Notes: generated by a model from the sequence alone, not told the origin. A stretch of DNA of 64,000 bases from Chloroflexi bacterium UBA6622 (GCA_002433065.1 DJHK01000015.1:20031-84030), one strand, 5' to 3'; shown: positions 9,268 to 18,804, numbered from the stretch's first letter. Program-made: numbers and translations.

Positions 9268-10427
9268 GCTGTTGGATACCCGGTACGTCGAGTCAACTTG
9301 AGCAAAATTTGCATGGTTTCATCGACCAATCGATCCCAAACAAAATGCTCGAGATTCGTAGAAGCTGCCCCGCTTAACCGCTCACCAAACGCAGGGTTAT
9401 TCAACACCCGATTTACCGCAGCAACAAATGATTCTGAGTCCCCAAATGGCACTAGGAGCGCATTTTTTTCATTCGTGAGAATCTCTCGGTTTCCACCAAT
9501 ATCCGTGGTCACGATCGGCGTCCCTATAGTCCGAGTCTCAATGAGCGTGTGAGACAAACCCTCATACTCTGTATTCAGCACGAACACATCAGCCGCTCGA
9601 AGATACCTAGGCACGTCTTCATGAGCTACACGACCCACAAAACGAACTCGGTCAGTAACACCGAGATCTCGTGCACACTGTTCAAGAAATTTTTGCTCCG
9701 GTCCATCACCCACAACCACCAGGGTTGCACCCTTCGCAAATGCTGGAACCATAGCAACGAGATCATCCACACGTTTCCACGCATAGAGACGTGCAACCGT
9801 ACAGACCACAGGTCCATTCAAGCCCAACTCTCGTTTAGCCTCGTCGCGTGTGTGCTCAATCAAAGGAGTTTCGGTTAACGCATTCTGAACAACTCGAATC
9901 TTTGATTCACTGATGCCCCAACCTTTTACGAGCTGCCCTACATATGAACTCGGAACAATCACCGTGGTCGCCAATCGACTATAGGCTCGCTGCAGAGCCC
10001 GAAACGCCCGCACCCTAAGCGGATGACGAGCCTCTTGAAAGGCTTCAATCCCATCCCGTGTAAGTTCACGACGAATCGATGACTCCCAAGCCCAATCACC
10101 AACGACCTTAAGCACACGGGGACGTCCGGCCAACAATGCAGCGAGAGTGGAAGGAAGCTCAATCCCGTTGATATACACCACGTCGGACCTACGAGCTGCA
10201 CGCCACGTGTACCAAAACACAAGCAAGTAGCGCCAGATCACTGGAGTGGCCCACGACACCCGCTTTATAGGAAAAGGAGTTTGAACAAGTCCCTCGGGAT
10301 CATCGGGACACACTACAGCCCGAACCTCATGCCCACGGTCGTAAAGAGTTCGGGCCAGGTGATAAATGTGCGTAGCAGGTCCGCCAACCGTCGGCGGAAA
10401 TATGTTCGAGACAAATGTGACACGCAT
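9264..10427 (-). CDS. GT4 glycosyltransferase
   Basis: 387 aa. It starts MRVTFVSNIFPPTVGGPATH with the glycine-rich acceptor loop GGPATHIYHLA. The C-domain has VARLYAWKRVDDLVAMVPAF, VVVGDGPEQKFLE and DVFVLNTEYEGLSHTLIETR, the donor site with E-x7-E spacing. A full-length retaining GT4. The ATG at 10427 follows a 98-base gap after the radical SAM gene, the largest break inside the locus, so a separate promoter is possible, although I see no convincing -35/-10 pair there. It heads the run of three overlapping GT4 genes downstream. Confidence 0.9.
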   Translation of the reverse strand: MRVTFVSNIFPPTVGGPATHIYHLARTLYDRGHEVRAVVCPDDPEGLVQTPFPIKRVSWATPVIWRYLLVFWYTWRAARRSDVVYINGIELPSTLAALLAGRPRVLKVVGDWAWESSIRRELTRDGIEAFQEARHPLRVRAFRALQRAYSRLATTVIVPSSYVGQLVKGWGISESKIRVVQNALTETPLIEHTRDEAKRELGLNGPVVCTVARLYAWKRVDDLVAMVPAFAKGATLVVVGDGPEQKFLEQCARDLGVTDRVRFVGRVAHEDVPRYLRAADVFVLNTEYEGLSHTLIETRTIGTPIVTTDIGGNREILTNEKNALLVPFGDSESFVAAVNRVLNNPAFGERLSGAASTNLEHFVWDRLVDETMQILLKLTRRTGYPTA

Positions 10428-10525
10428 TAGCTGGACGCTAGCATCGAGCCCGCAGAGTCACAACGTTAGCAGCTCAGGCTCAAGAAATTTCGATACCGAG
10501 CTCAGCAAACACAGCCCGTTGCAGG

Positions 10526-11629
10526 CTACTCGGTCGAAGATGCCTTAGAGACATCATGAGAGCCATTCTGAAGGACCGGTAACGAACTCTCCCCCGTAAC
10601 CACCCCACGAGCACTAGAAAACAGACTCCATGCAGCGCCATCATCCTGCCAAACAGCATCGCATCCGCGACACAACTTGTAGTCCTCTAAGTTCCCGGCC
10701 ACATGAGCCTGTCGAATCGCCTGGTATTCCTTACTGTTCCATATGTCCAGAATCGATTGGGTCGACAAATCCCCCATAATCTGATCCTCAGCGAAGTCAG
10801 CGCAGCATGACGGAACCTTGCCATTCCAATATATGGCCATCGACTTCCACAACCAATTGCACGGAAAGAAATTAGGCCCATGCGGCCGCGCCGTGTAGAA
10901 ATCCGACGTCTCCATCTGTCCAGCCCACCCATGAGCCCAAAACGTATCCCACTCGTCTACGGGTAACCCGGTAAACCGATCAAGAAAGTGTTGGGGAATA
11001 GTAGGTAGCGCCCCCTTGGCATAACCCGAATTCCAGAGTTGAATCACCTGCATCACCATGTAGGGACGTTTACCAGATCTAGTTTTCATCGCCCGTAATA
11101 ATTGCAATACCCGCTCTAGAGTGTGATCAAACTTGGCACCCTTGCGCATTTCCTCGTACTCGTCAGGCTCACCAGAATCAAAACTGACAGTGAGCTTGCT
11201 CGGTCGAGCATCCAATAAAAGATCGATTTTCTCATCACGTAGTAGCGTGGCGTTTGTGTTTATATGCGCGGCTATGCCAGCTTCCTCGCACACCCGGATC
11301 ATCTCGTAGATGTCTTTGTGCATCATCGATTCACCGCGGAAGAACAAATTAGCCTCCGTTGTGAAATCCTTGGCCTCATTAATGATCTTTCGAAAAAGGT
11401 CCAGTTCCATAAAACCGTTGTGCTCATTCGCACCCACACTTTGGGGGCACATCGGACAACGAAGATTGCAAAAGCTCGTGGGTTCAATGTGGAGCTTGAG
11501 AGGCCCATAAGGAACTTCCGTGGACCCTTTCATCCAGTGATAAATAAATCGACCAAGAGACGGACGCAGGATCGCACGGTGACGACGATACTTGAGGAGC
11601 AAGTCTTTAGCTTGGCCGACTCTATTCAC
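10526..11629 (-). CDS. Radical SAM/SPASM domain protein
   Basis: 367 aa. The radical SAM [4Fe-4S] motif C-x3-C-x2-C lies at residues 54-61 (FCNLRCPMC), followed by the glycine-rich and beta-strand elements of the TIM barrel (AHINTNATLL, KLTVSFDSG). The C-terminal ~100 residues carry a cysteine-rich SPASM-type region (FPCNWLW, VPSCCADF, LCRGC) that would hold an auxiliary cluster. The family performs radical chemistry on peptides, sugars or cofactors, and the substrate here is unknown. It starts at a GTG that overlaps the stop of the Trm112-like gene by 4 bases. The location among glycosyltransferases suggests sugar modification, but that is inference only. Confidence 0.85.
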   Translation of the reverse strand: MNRVGQAKDLLLKYRRHRAILRPSLGRFIYHWMKGSTEVPYGPLKLHIEPTSFCNLRCPMCPQSVGANEHNGFMELDLFRKIINEAKDFTTEANLFFRGESMMHKDIYEMIRVCEEAGIAAHINTNATLLRDEKIDLLLDARPSKLTVSFDSGEPDEYEEMRKGAKFDHTLERVLQLLRAMKTRSGKRPYMVMQVIQLWNSGYAKGALPTIPQHFLDRFTGLPVDEWDTFWAHGWAGQMETSDFYTARPHGPNFFPCNWLWKSMAIYWNGKVPSCCADFAEDQIMGDLSTQSILDIWNSKEYQAIRQAHVAGNLEDYKLCRGCDAVWQDDGAAWSLFSSARGVVTGESSLPVLQNGSHDVSKASSTE

Positions 11630-11859
11630 GAAGCGGTATCAACCGTCTCGCCGTTCGGCGGAATTGCCTCATCCCACAGCATGTTAGGGATTCCATCCTC
11701 AACTTTGTAACCGTAGCCACAGACCGTGCATACCAGCATCTTTCCACTTACGCGCAGCACACCGTCATCACGACTATGCTCATCGTTCACACAACGAAGC
11801 ATCGCTAAGAAATCATCAGGGATGATTGACGAAGCCTGGGAATTGTCAGGATTGGCCAT
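11626..11859 (-). CDS. Trm112/UPF0434-like small zinc-ribbon protein
   Basis: 77 aa. It has the pattern of the Trm112p family: FLAMLRCVND near the start, then MLVCTVCGYGYKVEDGIPNM at residues 41-60. Cysteines 44 and 47 form one knuckle and Cys23 is the only residue left of the other. Trm112-like proteins act as small partners that stabilise methyltransferases and other enzymes. Free-standing bacterial copies often lie beside glycosyltransferase or radical SAM genes. It overlaps the radical SAM gene by 4 bases, so the two are probably made together and may form a complex. Confidence 0.75.
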   Translation of the reverse strand: MANPDNSQASSIIPDDFLAMLRCVNDEHSRDDGVLRVSGKMLVCTVCGYGYKVEDGIPNMLWDEAIPPNGETVDTAS

Positions 11860-11894
11860 ATATCAATATTACGTCAAATTGCTTATCTTGGACG

Positions 11895-14141
11895 CTAGAG
11901 CATGAAGTGAAGCGTGTCAAAAACAATCAGCAGAGACGCAAAGCTCATAACGGCTCCAACTTGCATTACTCGCGCCGTCCGTGAACGTATAAACATTTTC
12001 TTGGTTAAGCCAATCCACGCACCGAGCGCAAGAAATTGTAGCCCTAAGAGGATTATGGCTACCCAGATCAACACTACCGGATAAGCGAGAAAACTTTCGG
12101 TTAGTCCCATCGACCAAAAATCAAGTCCAAGACCATTTTCTGGACGACGAGGGATCGCATCGACACCAAATCGAGACCACGGTGTACGGCTTAAAGCATC
12201 GGCCAAAAAATCGGTTCGGTCGGGTGCAAGAAGATTCACAGCGTCGGCTCGCAACAACCACGCATGACCAAGTAGGGGTGAAAACTGGTAAGAGTAGAGA
12301 ACAGCCGCATAATCGCCCTCAGGTTGGATGGACGACCACGGCTGGTAGTCCGCACCACCATAAATCGCACCGTTCAGAGGCACTGCGCCAGCCACTTGCT
12401 GTTGGAATACGTCTAGATAGCCCGTGAAATCCTTTGACACCCCCATAAGTTGTGGGACGACACTAATTGCTACCGTCAGAGCGAGCACAACCTTTAACAA
12501 CCGCCTACGCGAACAACTAAACATGTGCTCAATGAGTGGTGCACCCAAAACAACAAGGAAAGGTAGCGTGGGGACTAGATACCGAGGCCCCCAAGCATTA
12601 CCGCCGTACCACACTTGCTTCCGGCTATATAGCAGCACATACACAATCGGAATAGCAATAAAAAAGGCTGATCGCCAGCCATGACGACGGATAAACCACG
12701 GTATAACTGGAACAGTTAAAAGAAGGATTGGGTTGTACCACAACACACCCTTCCCCCAACTCGTGAGTAATCCCCCCAAACCAAGACCGAAAGGTAGCTC
12801 TAGCCACCCGCGCTGTAGACCACCGAGCAACTCCCGCTCGTAGAGCAATCGGAAATCAAAAACCAACCCCGCAACAAGAAGTACCGCAGGAACAATCAAC
12901 AGGAAGGGAGCCAGCAAAATCATTTGCAACTGCAGCGAAGACCTAAAGCCAGCAAACCACCCATGTTTCCTACCTTCTCGTAAGAGAATCGCCAACAAAA
13001 AGACGGGGATTGCAATAACAGAGACATATTTGGTTAGTACCGCTGCAAATATGGCTGAACCCGCCAAGAACACATACCGGCGGCGATTGGTGAAATCAAA
13101 AACAAGAATCAGCCACACAGTAGTCAGCAGTAATGTCGTGACTAGAGGCTCAGCAAAATCATATTTGGCGTAAGGCCATGCCATAGTGCCCAAACCATAA
13201 ATAATGGCTATAACAATCGACACCTGTTCCGAATACCCCAAACGTCTAACTATTCGAAAAACCAAAACCGCTGCGAAAGCCGTGATTAGCGCATTGGCTA
13301 CAGGCACCCATAACCGACGAAAAAACTCCTGATTCTGTCGCTCGGACCAGACACGACCGACCCCAGGCCCATCTATCCACCGACCTCCAACCATCCGAAG
13401 AGCTAAGCCATCGACGTAAAAGTTTCCGGTCGATCGTAAATATGCAACCTCAGCGCTCACGAGATCCAAAGGCGGATCGAACTCCCATGTCGCCGCGTAA
13501 TAGTAGGCCCGGGAATTACCGATATGCCTAGCAACTGGTTTTGGTTGTTCATGCTGAATTACTGCACGAACATCGCCTCGATCGTATGCCCACTCTGCTG
13601 TCTCAACTCCGACACGAATAGGGTAAGTCGTAACTTCCCCCGAAGATTGAACTAGCGAGACCCGAGCGATTTCAGTTCCCTGAGCAAACTCTGCGCTGAG
13701 CCCACTATGTGAAACGAGGGTCATTCGATCGTAGGTACCCGACTTAATAGAAAGATCCAACCTTTCTTTAACGCCGTGACCATCCGTCCCACCAATTGGA
13801 TGAAAATTGACAAGCAACACATCGTGTTCTGCAAGAGGAATACGATCCCGTTGCGGTGCCGAAAGAGCGATAGGCTCGGCCAGTGCCACGAAAGGCAGTA
13901 AGACTGTAGGAAGACCTACACCCCACCTGGCAAAGTTCTTGTTTTGATCCCTCAGGTACGCATGGCCAGGATCAACCATCGCACTCTTGGCCATCTCAAA
14001 GGCAAACGTCCCGTCAGCGCTATAGCCAGCCCCATTACGCCCCATGCCTAGCGTCATTGCATAAATTGAGAACATGAACAAAAAAATCAGTAGTGCAGGC
14101 CGACAGTTCACCCCACCAATAAGTGAACGCATCCTATTCAT
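11895..14141 (-). CDS. Large polytopic membrane protein, GT-C glycosyltransferase-like
   Basis: 748 aa. A first membrane helix (residues ~14-32) is followed by a periplasm-side loop with the sequence YSADGTFAFEMAKSAMVDPG. A beta-rich extracytoplasmic domain of about 180 residues (~90-270) comes next, then roughly ten more membrane segments. The acidic loop after the first helix and the overall topology fit GT-C enzymes (ArnT/PMT-like) that use lipid-linked sugars. I cannot name the family. An insertion of a large beta domain between helix 1 and the rest is unusual. It lies 35 bases from the Trm112-like gene and 21 bases from the GT4 upstream, so it belongs to the same transcription unit. Confidence 0.65.
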   Translation of the reverse strand: MNRMRSLIGGVNCRPALLIFLFMFSIYAMTLGMGRNGAGYSADGTFAFEMAKSAMVDPGHAYLRDQNKNFARWGVGLPTVLLPFVALAEPIALSAPQRDRIPLAEHDVLLVNFHPIGGTDGHGVKERLDLSIKSGTYDRMTLVSHSGLSAEFAQGTEIARVSLVQSSGEVTTYPIRVGVETAEWAYDRGDVRAVIQHEQPKPVARHIGNSRAYYYAATWEFDPPLDLVSAEVAYLRSTGNFYVDGLALRMVGGRWIDGPGVGRVWSERQNQEFFRRLWVPVANALITAFAAVLVFRIVRRLGYSEQVSIVIAIIYGLGTMAWPYAKYDFAEPLVTTLLLTTVWLILVFDFTNRRRYVFLAGSAIFAAVLTKYVSVIAIPVFLLAILLREGRKHGWFAGFRSSLQLQMILLAPFLLIVPAVLLVAGLVFDFRLLYERELLGGLQRGWLELPFGLGLGGLLTSWGKGVLWYNPILLLTVPVIPWFIRRHGWRSAFFIAIPIVYVLLYSRKQVWYGGNAWGPRYLVPTLPFLVVLGAPLIEHMFSCSRRRLLKVVLALTVAISVVPQLMGVSKDFTGYLDVFQQQVAGAVPLNGAIYGGADYQPWSSIQPEGDYAAVLYSYQFSPLLGHAWLLRADAVNLLAPDRTDFLADALSRTPWSRFGVDAIPRRPENGLGLDFWSMGLTESFLAYPVVLIWVAIILLGLQFLALGAWIGLTKKMFIRSRTARVMQVGAVMSFASLLIVFDTLHFML

Positions 14142-14162
14142 CGGATAGGAGATTTGGCTCGA

Positions 14163-15743
14163 TCAGTTATCAAAGAGGCCCGCCACGAGCTCAAGAAGAC
14201 GCATACGGAACGCTTCAGCACTAAACTTCCTACTCGATATTCGAGCCCGGGCAGCCATCGAACTGCACAGCTCCGGGTCACGAATTAATTGCCACGTACG
14301 CTCACGCAGATTCTCTGCTTTAGACCAAACAAAGCCATCGTGACTATCAGTCACTAGTTCTGGTAGTCCCCCTTGGTCTAACACAACAGGTACTGTTGAA
14401 CTCGCCATGGCCTCAACAACTGAAATCCCAAAATGCTCAAATCGGACTGGATTTCGATCCGCTCGCTCCCCATATCCCGCGGCATGCCAGTAAATACGAG
14501 CATCACCGTACATCTGGCGAAGCTTATCGAAGGGCACATCTACCGCAAATTCAATGGGATACCCCTCAGCCCGCCGCCTCAACTCTTCTGTGTATGCGAC
14601 GTCAATCGCTCGTCCACTTTGATGTCCGGCAAGACAAAATTTCCAACCATCTAGGCCTTCGCGACACATACGCTTGAACTGATCAATCATTAGTCCATGC
14701 TTTTTCTCATGCGTACCTCGAAAAAATCTTCCCACCGTCAGTATTGTGTGTGTCTTGGCGCGTGCCTGCGCCCAACTGATGTCGACCGGTGGATACAGGA
14801 TCGGCCCGCTTATCCCCCAGTACACTTCCATCCAATGCCGACTGTATTTCGAAATCGGACAAATAACGTCATATGTATCAAGATGATCAAGGGAATAAAA
14901 CGTGGGCAGGCCTTCAAGCCGGAGTCCAAGCTCACGAAACGCCTTTCGAAACATGATTTCGTATAGGTAGTGGCGCAAATGTCGAACCCTTACGTCGGTG
15001 ACGGCTAGGCCTACCTCCCTGTTGTCAGCACCCTCAAACCGATCGATTGGATTAAACGTCGGCGATTCAAGAACTAACTCGACGGTGTTCCCATGCATAC
15101 GACTCGGATCGATATCGATCTGCCAAGTTTCAAAAGATCCAGGATTGGGAGGAAAGCTACGTTCAGCAATAACCTCACCGTCAACGAGACATCGGACCGG
15201 AAGCTCCACATCCTCTCGAAAGTTTCCTCCAACGATCTCGATGGAGGCGCGTCGAGTCGACGACGGAACTCGAACCCTGATATTCGCTTGCCCGGTAGCG
15301 TAGCGAAACCAACCGGAACCAAGTTCCTGAACGTCGTAAAACCCATCCAACCATTCGGGAAGCAGGAGTTCGCGCATAAGGAATCGACCGATAGTCTGTC
15401 GAATCATTGCTCCTCGACTTCGATCGATAGGGGAAGGAAATAGAACCAGCATCATGCTGTGATCAGCTTCTGAAGGCTGGTTCGTCATAAAAGATGAGTT
15501 GATAAATAGATCAAACTCACGCGTAAACGCCGAGAACCGATTCGGTGGTAGAGCAGGAATGACTCGAACCGTCACGTTACTCAGATCAATGTTTAAGGCA
15601 TCGGAAAGTTCTTCCCGGGAAACAGGTCGATGAGTCACCAGTTCAGTTTCGAACCGCTCTGAGAGAACCTTTGCGGCCATAGCAGAATGTCTTTCCCCAC
15701 CACCTTTTTGATGGAGCCAACGGTTGTACACCGCCGCTTTCAC
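14163..15743 (-). CDS. GT4 glycosyltransferase with inserted beta-sandwich-like module
   Basis: 526 aa, about 130 longer than a normal GT4. Residues 1-130 form the N-domain (KAAVYNRWLHQKGGGERHSA, the acceptor glycine loop). Residues ~133-255 are an insertion rich in beta strands that begins GWFRYATGQANIRVRVP and ends NREVGLAVTDVRVRH. The N-domain then resumes, and the C-domain follows with TILTVGRFFRGTHEKKHGLM, CLAGHQ and the donor motif VRFEHFGISVVEAMASSTVP. The insert shares its start and end motifs with the C-terminus of the exporter ATPase and with an insert in the neighbouring GT2. It may bind the glycan. It starts at a GTG overlapping the GT2 stop by 4 bases. Confidence 0.85.
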   Translation of the reverse strand: MKAAVYNRWLHQKGGGERHSAMAAKVLSERFETELVTHRPVSREELSDALNIDLSNVTVRVIPALPPNRFSAFTREFDLFINSSFMTNQPSEADHSMMLVLFPSPIDRSRGAMIRQTIGRFLMRELLLPEWLDGFYDVQELGSGWFRYATGQANIRVRVPSSTRRASIEIVGGNFREDVELPVRCLVDGEVIAERSFPPNPGSFETWQIDIDPSRMHGNTVELVLESPTFNPIDRFEGADNREVGLAVTDVRVRHLRHYLYEIMFRKAFRELGLRLEGLPTFYSLDHLDTYDVICPISKYSRHWMEVYWGISGPILYPPVDISWAQARAKTHTILTVGRFFRGTHEKKHGLMIDQFKRMCREGLDGWKFCLAGHQSGRAIDVAYTEELRRRAEGYPIEFAVDVPFDKLRQMYGDARIYWHAAGYGERADRNPVRFEHFGISVVEAMASSTVPVVLDQGGLPELVTDSHDGFVWSKAENLRERTWQLIRDPELCSSMAARARISSRKFSAEAFRMRLLELVAGLFDN

Positions 15744-17101
15744 TGCGACTCCAAAAAAGGATTGAGCTCCCGCCCGTCTAACGGAGCATGACGACCTTCA
15801 TTCACCCGCAGTTGAAACGTTTTGGGAGCAGCCGTTACAACTTGTAACAGGGCCCGTGCACGGGCCAGAGAAAGAGCTATAGACGCCCCGTCTAGCTGCA
15901 AAATGCCAACTTGTGCATCATTCCAAGCGTACTTTGTGGCTGCAGCCATATGACGCAAAGTCCAAAGAAACGGTGCATTCTTAGTAAGCATGCGTAGTTT
16001 TCCGAACTCAACATTTCGGGTAAAACCTGGCGACCATTCTTTGCTAAACGCGGCATGTTCGTGACGCACAACCGAGGAGGGCTCGTAACAAAAGACCCAT
16101 CCGCGTCTACGAGCCCTCCATGCAAGATCCGCGTCCTCGTAGTACATGAAAATCCCATCGTCTAGATAATCCAGCCCGTCCAACATGTCCCGGCGATACA
16201 GAACCGCTGCACCTTTTGGGGCGAAAATTTCACACCGGTCGTGGAATGCCGGGCTATCCCAAGCCGACCACGGAACTCCTTCGAGAACACGAGTGCCTCG
16301 ATCACGCATCGAACCATCAGGTAAAGGCACAATCCCGGCACTCTCGATCACCGGCCGCGCCATCGTCGAAACAACAGCGCTCTTGAAAGGAATCTCATTT
16401 GTTGTCCGCCCTGGATTCAACTCCACGTGTCCAACCTCACAATTTCCAACAAGAACTTTTACAGGCACCCCGTGACGACCATCACCGCCAGCCAATTCCA
16501 ACTTCATAAGAGTGGAACCTTCAACCACCGGCAGTGAGAAATCGACACAACTCATTGACCAACGAAATGCACGTCCACCGTCATCCCGCTCCACACCATA
16601 AGCACCATTCGTAACGTCGGCCTGACCGACATCTGATCGAAGACCATATATCCGAATTCCAAGTCTTCGAGCATCCGAACCAGAAGGAACAAACTCGGGA
16701 ACCTCAAGACGGATCGGCAACCTGTCGTGAAGGTGAAGAATTTTTGGTGCAACACCTCCGACTGATGAATCTTCAGTTAACCGGTCGACAAGCGGCTTTA
16801 GCCAGTTAGGGTCAACAATGGTGTCCGGATTTAACAGGCCGACATACGGCTCATTCGCCACCCGTAATGCCTGATTGTTGCCTCGAGAGAATCCGACATT
16901 TTCACCATTCTTAATGACATCAACTGACGGGAATTCCTGACGTACTCGGTCAACAGAATCATCTGTCGAAGCGTTGTCTACGACTGATATCCGAAGATCT
17001 GGATACTTGGTTTCGGTAAGACTTTTCAAACAGCCTTCAATTCGACCCTCGCCGTTATAGTTCAGCACAACAACCCGAACAGGGGGAAGTTTTTTAGTCA
17101 T
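15740..17101 (-). CDS. GT2 glycosyltransferase with inserted beta-rich module
   Basis: 453 aa versus ~300 for a usual GT2 of this rhamnosyl/WcaA type. The GT-A core is split. Residues 1-122 carry VRVVVLNYNGEGRIEGCLKS, the VDNASTDDS nucleotide site and the DxD-like LLNPDTIVD. Residues ~250-330 resume with ESAGIVPLPDGSMRDRG, GAAVLYRRDML and the YYEDADLAWR catalytic motif. Between them (123-250) lies a beta-rich insert containing SDARRLGIRIYGL and, after it, FRWSMSCVDFSLPV. It is an inverting enzyme needing a divalent metal. It overlaps both neighbours by 4 bases. The insert is compared with the other copies in the findings. Confidence 0.85.
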   Translation of the reverse strand: MTKKLPPVRVVVLNYNGEGRIEGCLKSLTETKYPDLRISVVDNASTDDSVDRVRQEFPSVDVIKNGENVGFSRGNNQALRVANEPYVGLLNPDTIVDPNWLKPLVDRLTEDSSVGGVAPKILHLHDRLPIRLEVPEFVPSGSDARRLGIRIYGLRSDVGQADVTNGAYGVERDDGGRAFRWSMSCVDFSLPVVEGSTLMKLELAGGDGRHGVPVKVLVGNCEVGHVELNPGRTTNEIPFKSAVVSTMARPVIESAGIVPLPDGSMRDRGTRVLEGVPWSAWDSPAFHDRCEIFAPKGAAVLYRRDMLDGLDYLDDGIFMYYEDADLAWRARRRGWVFCYEPSSVVRHEHAAFSKEWSPGFTRNVEFGKLRMLTKNAPFLWTLRHMAAATKYAWNDAQVGILQLDGASIALSLARARALLQVVTAAPKTFQLRVNEGRHAPLDGRELNPFLESQ

Positions 17102-18804
17102 TCCACCCGAATAGAGCGCACAGCAAGCCCCAGCGGCCTAGTGTCAGTATCAAGACCGATGTCGGCTGGCACTAGCGGATCTTCGACTTCTATGACAAGT
17201 TCATGCGTCTCAGGACTTATCACAGGGTCTAGTGGAATAACGATGTCTTCAAAATCCATCCCGTGTACAGGAACTGTGGCGATATGACGACCGTTTACAG
17301 TCACCGATGCCCGTGTGGTTCCTCGTCCATGCAACGGACGACACGCGGATAAAACCAATGCCCCTTGGCCAACGTCCTGCCTGACGTAGGCAACAGCGCG
17401 TGGCGCAGTCCAACGAATGTGTGGAGGCCAGTCTTCAGCCGGAAACCAGCCTTCACCGAGCCATTCATCATCCCGAGAACCCATGATCAACTCTTCCGGT
17501 GGCAGAGTCCAAAAAGGGCCAGCAGCCTCGGTCATCATGTCGGGTTGTAATATTGGCTCGCCGGCGACCTGAAGTTCGTCTTCGTGAGCAGCCGTCGACA
17601 CGCGCCATCTGGCAGGAATAACAGTCACACCACGTAATCCAACAGCTGCTTTACCCACGAAAAAAGTCATAGCATTGGGCCAAATGTGAAATGGGCGCAT
17701 CCTGTCAGCCAATGGCCACACCCCAAGTGAAACCTTATAGCTTCCAGGGCCAAGCGGCAGAGGGCCAAGCTCACACTCGACTCGAGTTCTACCGGGTTGG
17801 AGTTCGGTCGGACCAATTGTTGTCGCTGTCGAAGTTTCGTGAATCAGCAGCCCATCGCTTCGTCGAACAGCAAAGCCAACAACGACGTCCTCAAAATAAC
17901 CGCTGGAATCCAACTCGAGCTCAAGCCTGAAAATATTTCCCGGTAGATAAGCGTAGCGTTCAGAACCCGTGTCCACATCACGAGCAAGCGCCGCTCGAAT
18001 CTGGACTTCACCGGTACCGAGTTCGGTCAATTCATTGCTTGCAATCTGACTCTCGGCGTGGCCAGAACCGCGCATATGCGCGAGATAATCTTGAATGACC
18101 TCACGTGGATTCCCCTGAGCACGGACCTTGCCACTATCAACCCACACGACACGGTCACAAAATCGTCGAACTTGAATGGGATCGTGAGAAACAAACACGA
18201 TTGTTTTTCCGCGCTGCTTGATCTCGGCGAGAGCGTCATAACACTTCGCGGTAAAGCTCGCATCGCCAACAGCAAGAACTTCGTCAATTAAGAGGATGTC
18301 TGGATCCAAACTGATAGCAATTGCGAATCCCAATCGCATGAACATTCCCGACGAATAGTGCCGAACAGGTGTGTCAATAAAGCGCTCAAGTTCAGCAAAC
18401 TCAACGATCTGCTTATAGCGCCGTCGCATTTCTGCCCGCCCAATCCCAAGAAACGAGCCATTAAGGAAAATATTCTCCCGCCCTGTCAGATCGGGATGCA
18501 TCCCAGCACCTAGCTCAAGAAGGCCAAAAACCTTTCCGTCCAACCTAATTTCCCCTGAGGTCGGAGAAATAGTTCCGGCCAACAGCTTGAGGATTGTGGT
18601 CTTTCCTGACCCGTTCGGCCCAATGATCCCAACCGTTTCACCCTCTTTCACCGTTAAGTCCACGCCATCGAGGGCCCAGAACTCTTCGTGCTGAATCTGG
18701 CGCCGACCGAGTAGCGCTAACGCCATGCCCTGCCATGTACGAGTCGATTCATGCCGAATCGAAAATCTCTTACGCACTTCTTCTAGAACTATTACGTTCG
18801 ACAC
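17098..18804 (-). CDS. Polysaccharide ABC exporter ATPase (Wzt/TagH type) with extra C-terminal module
   Basis: 568 aa. The nucleotide-binding domain has Walker A GPNGSGKTT (62-70), the Wzt/TagH-type segment LELGAGMHPDLTGRENIFLN, signature YSSGM (150-154), Walker B LLIDEVLA (171-178) and H-loop VSHD (205-208). A Wzt-like carbohydrate-binding domain follows at ~255-400 (YLPGNIFRLELELDSS). A further module at ~445-568 begins WFPAEDWPPHIRWT and ends DTRPLGLAVRSIRVE. In Wzt proteins the C-domain recognises the finished, often end-modified, glycan; the second module probably adds to that check. The start is GTG at 18804, immediately after the permease stop (0-base gap). It drives export of the polymer built by this locus. 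Confidence 0.9.
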   Translation of the reverse strand: MSNVIVLEEVRKRFSIRHESTRTWQGMALALLGRRQIQHEEFWALDGVDLTVKEGETVGIIGPNGSGKTTILKLLAGTISPTSGEIRLDGKVFGLLELGAGMHPDLTGRENIFLNGSFLGIGRAEMRRRYKQIVEFAELERFIDTPVRHYSSGMFMRLGFAIAISLDPDILLIDEVLAVGDASFTAKCYDALAEIKQRGKTIVFVSHDPIQVRRFCDRVVWVDSGKVRAQGNPREVIQDYLAHMRGSGHAESQIASNELTELGTGEVQIRAALARDVDTGSERYAYLPGNIFRLELELDSSGYFEDVVVGFAVRRSDGLLIHETSTATTIGPTELQPGRTRVECELGPLPLGPGSYKVSLGVWPLADRMRPFHIWPNAMTFFVGKAAVGLRGVTVIPARWRVSTAAHEDELQVAGEPILQPDMMTEAAGPFWTLPPEELIMGSRDDEWLGEGWFPAEDWPPHIRWTAPRAVAYVRQDVGQGALVLSACRPLHGRGTTRASVTVNGRHIATVPVHGMDFEDIVIPLDPVISPETHELVIEVEDPLVPADIGLDTDTRPLGLAVRSIRVE

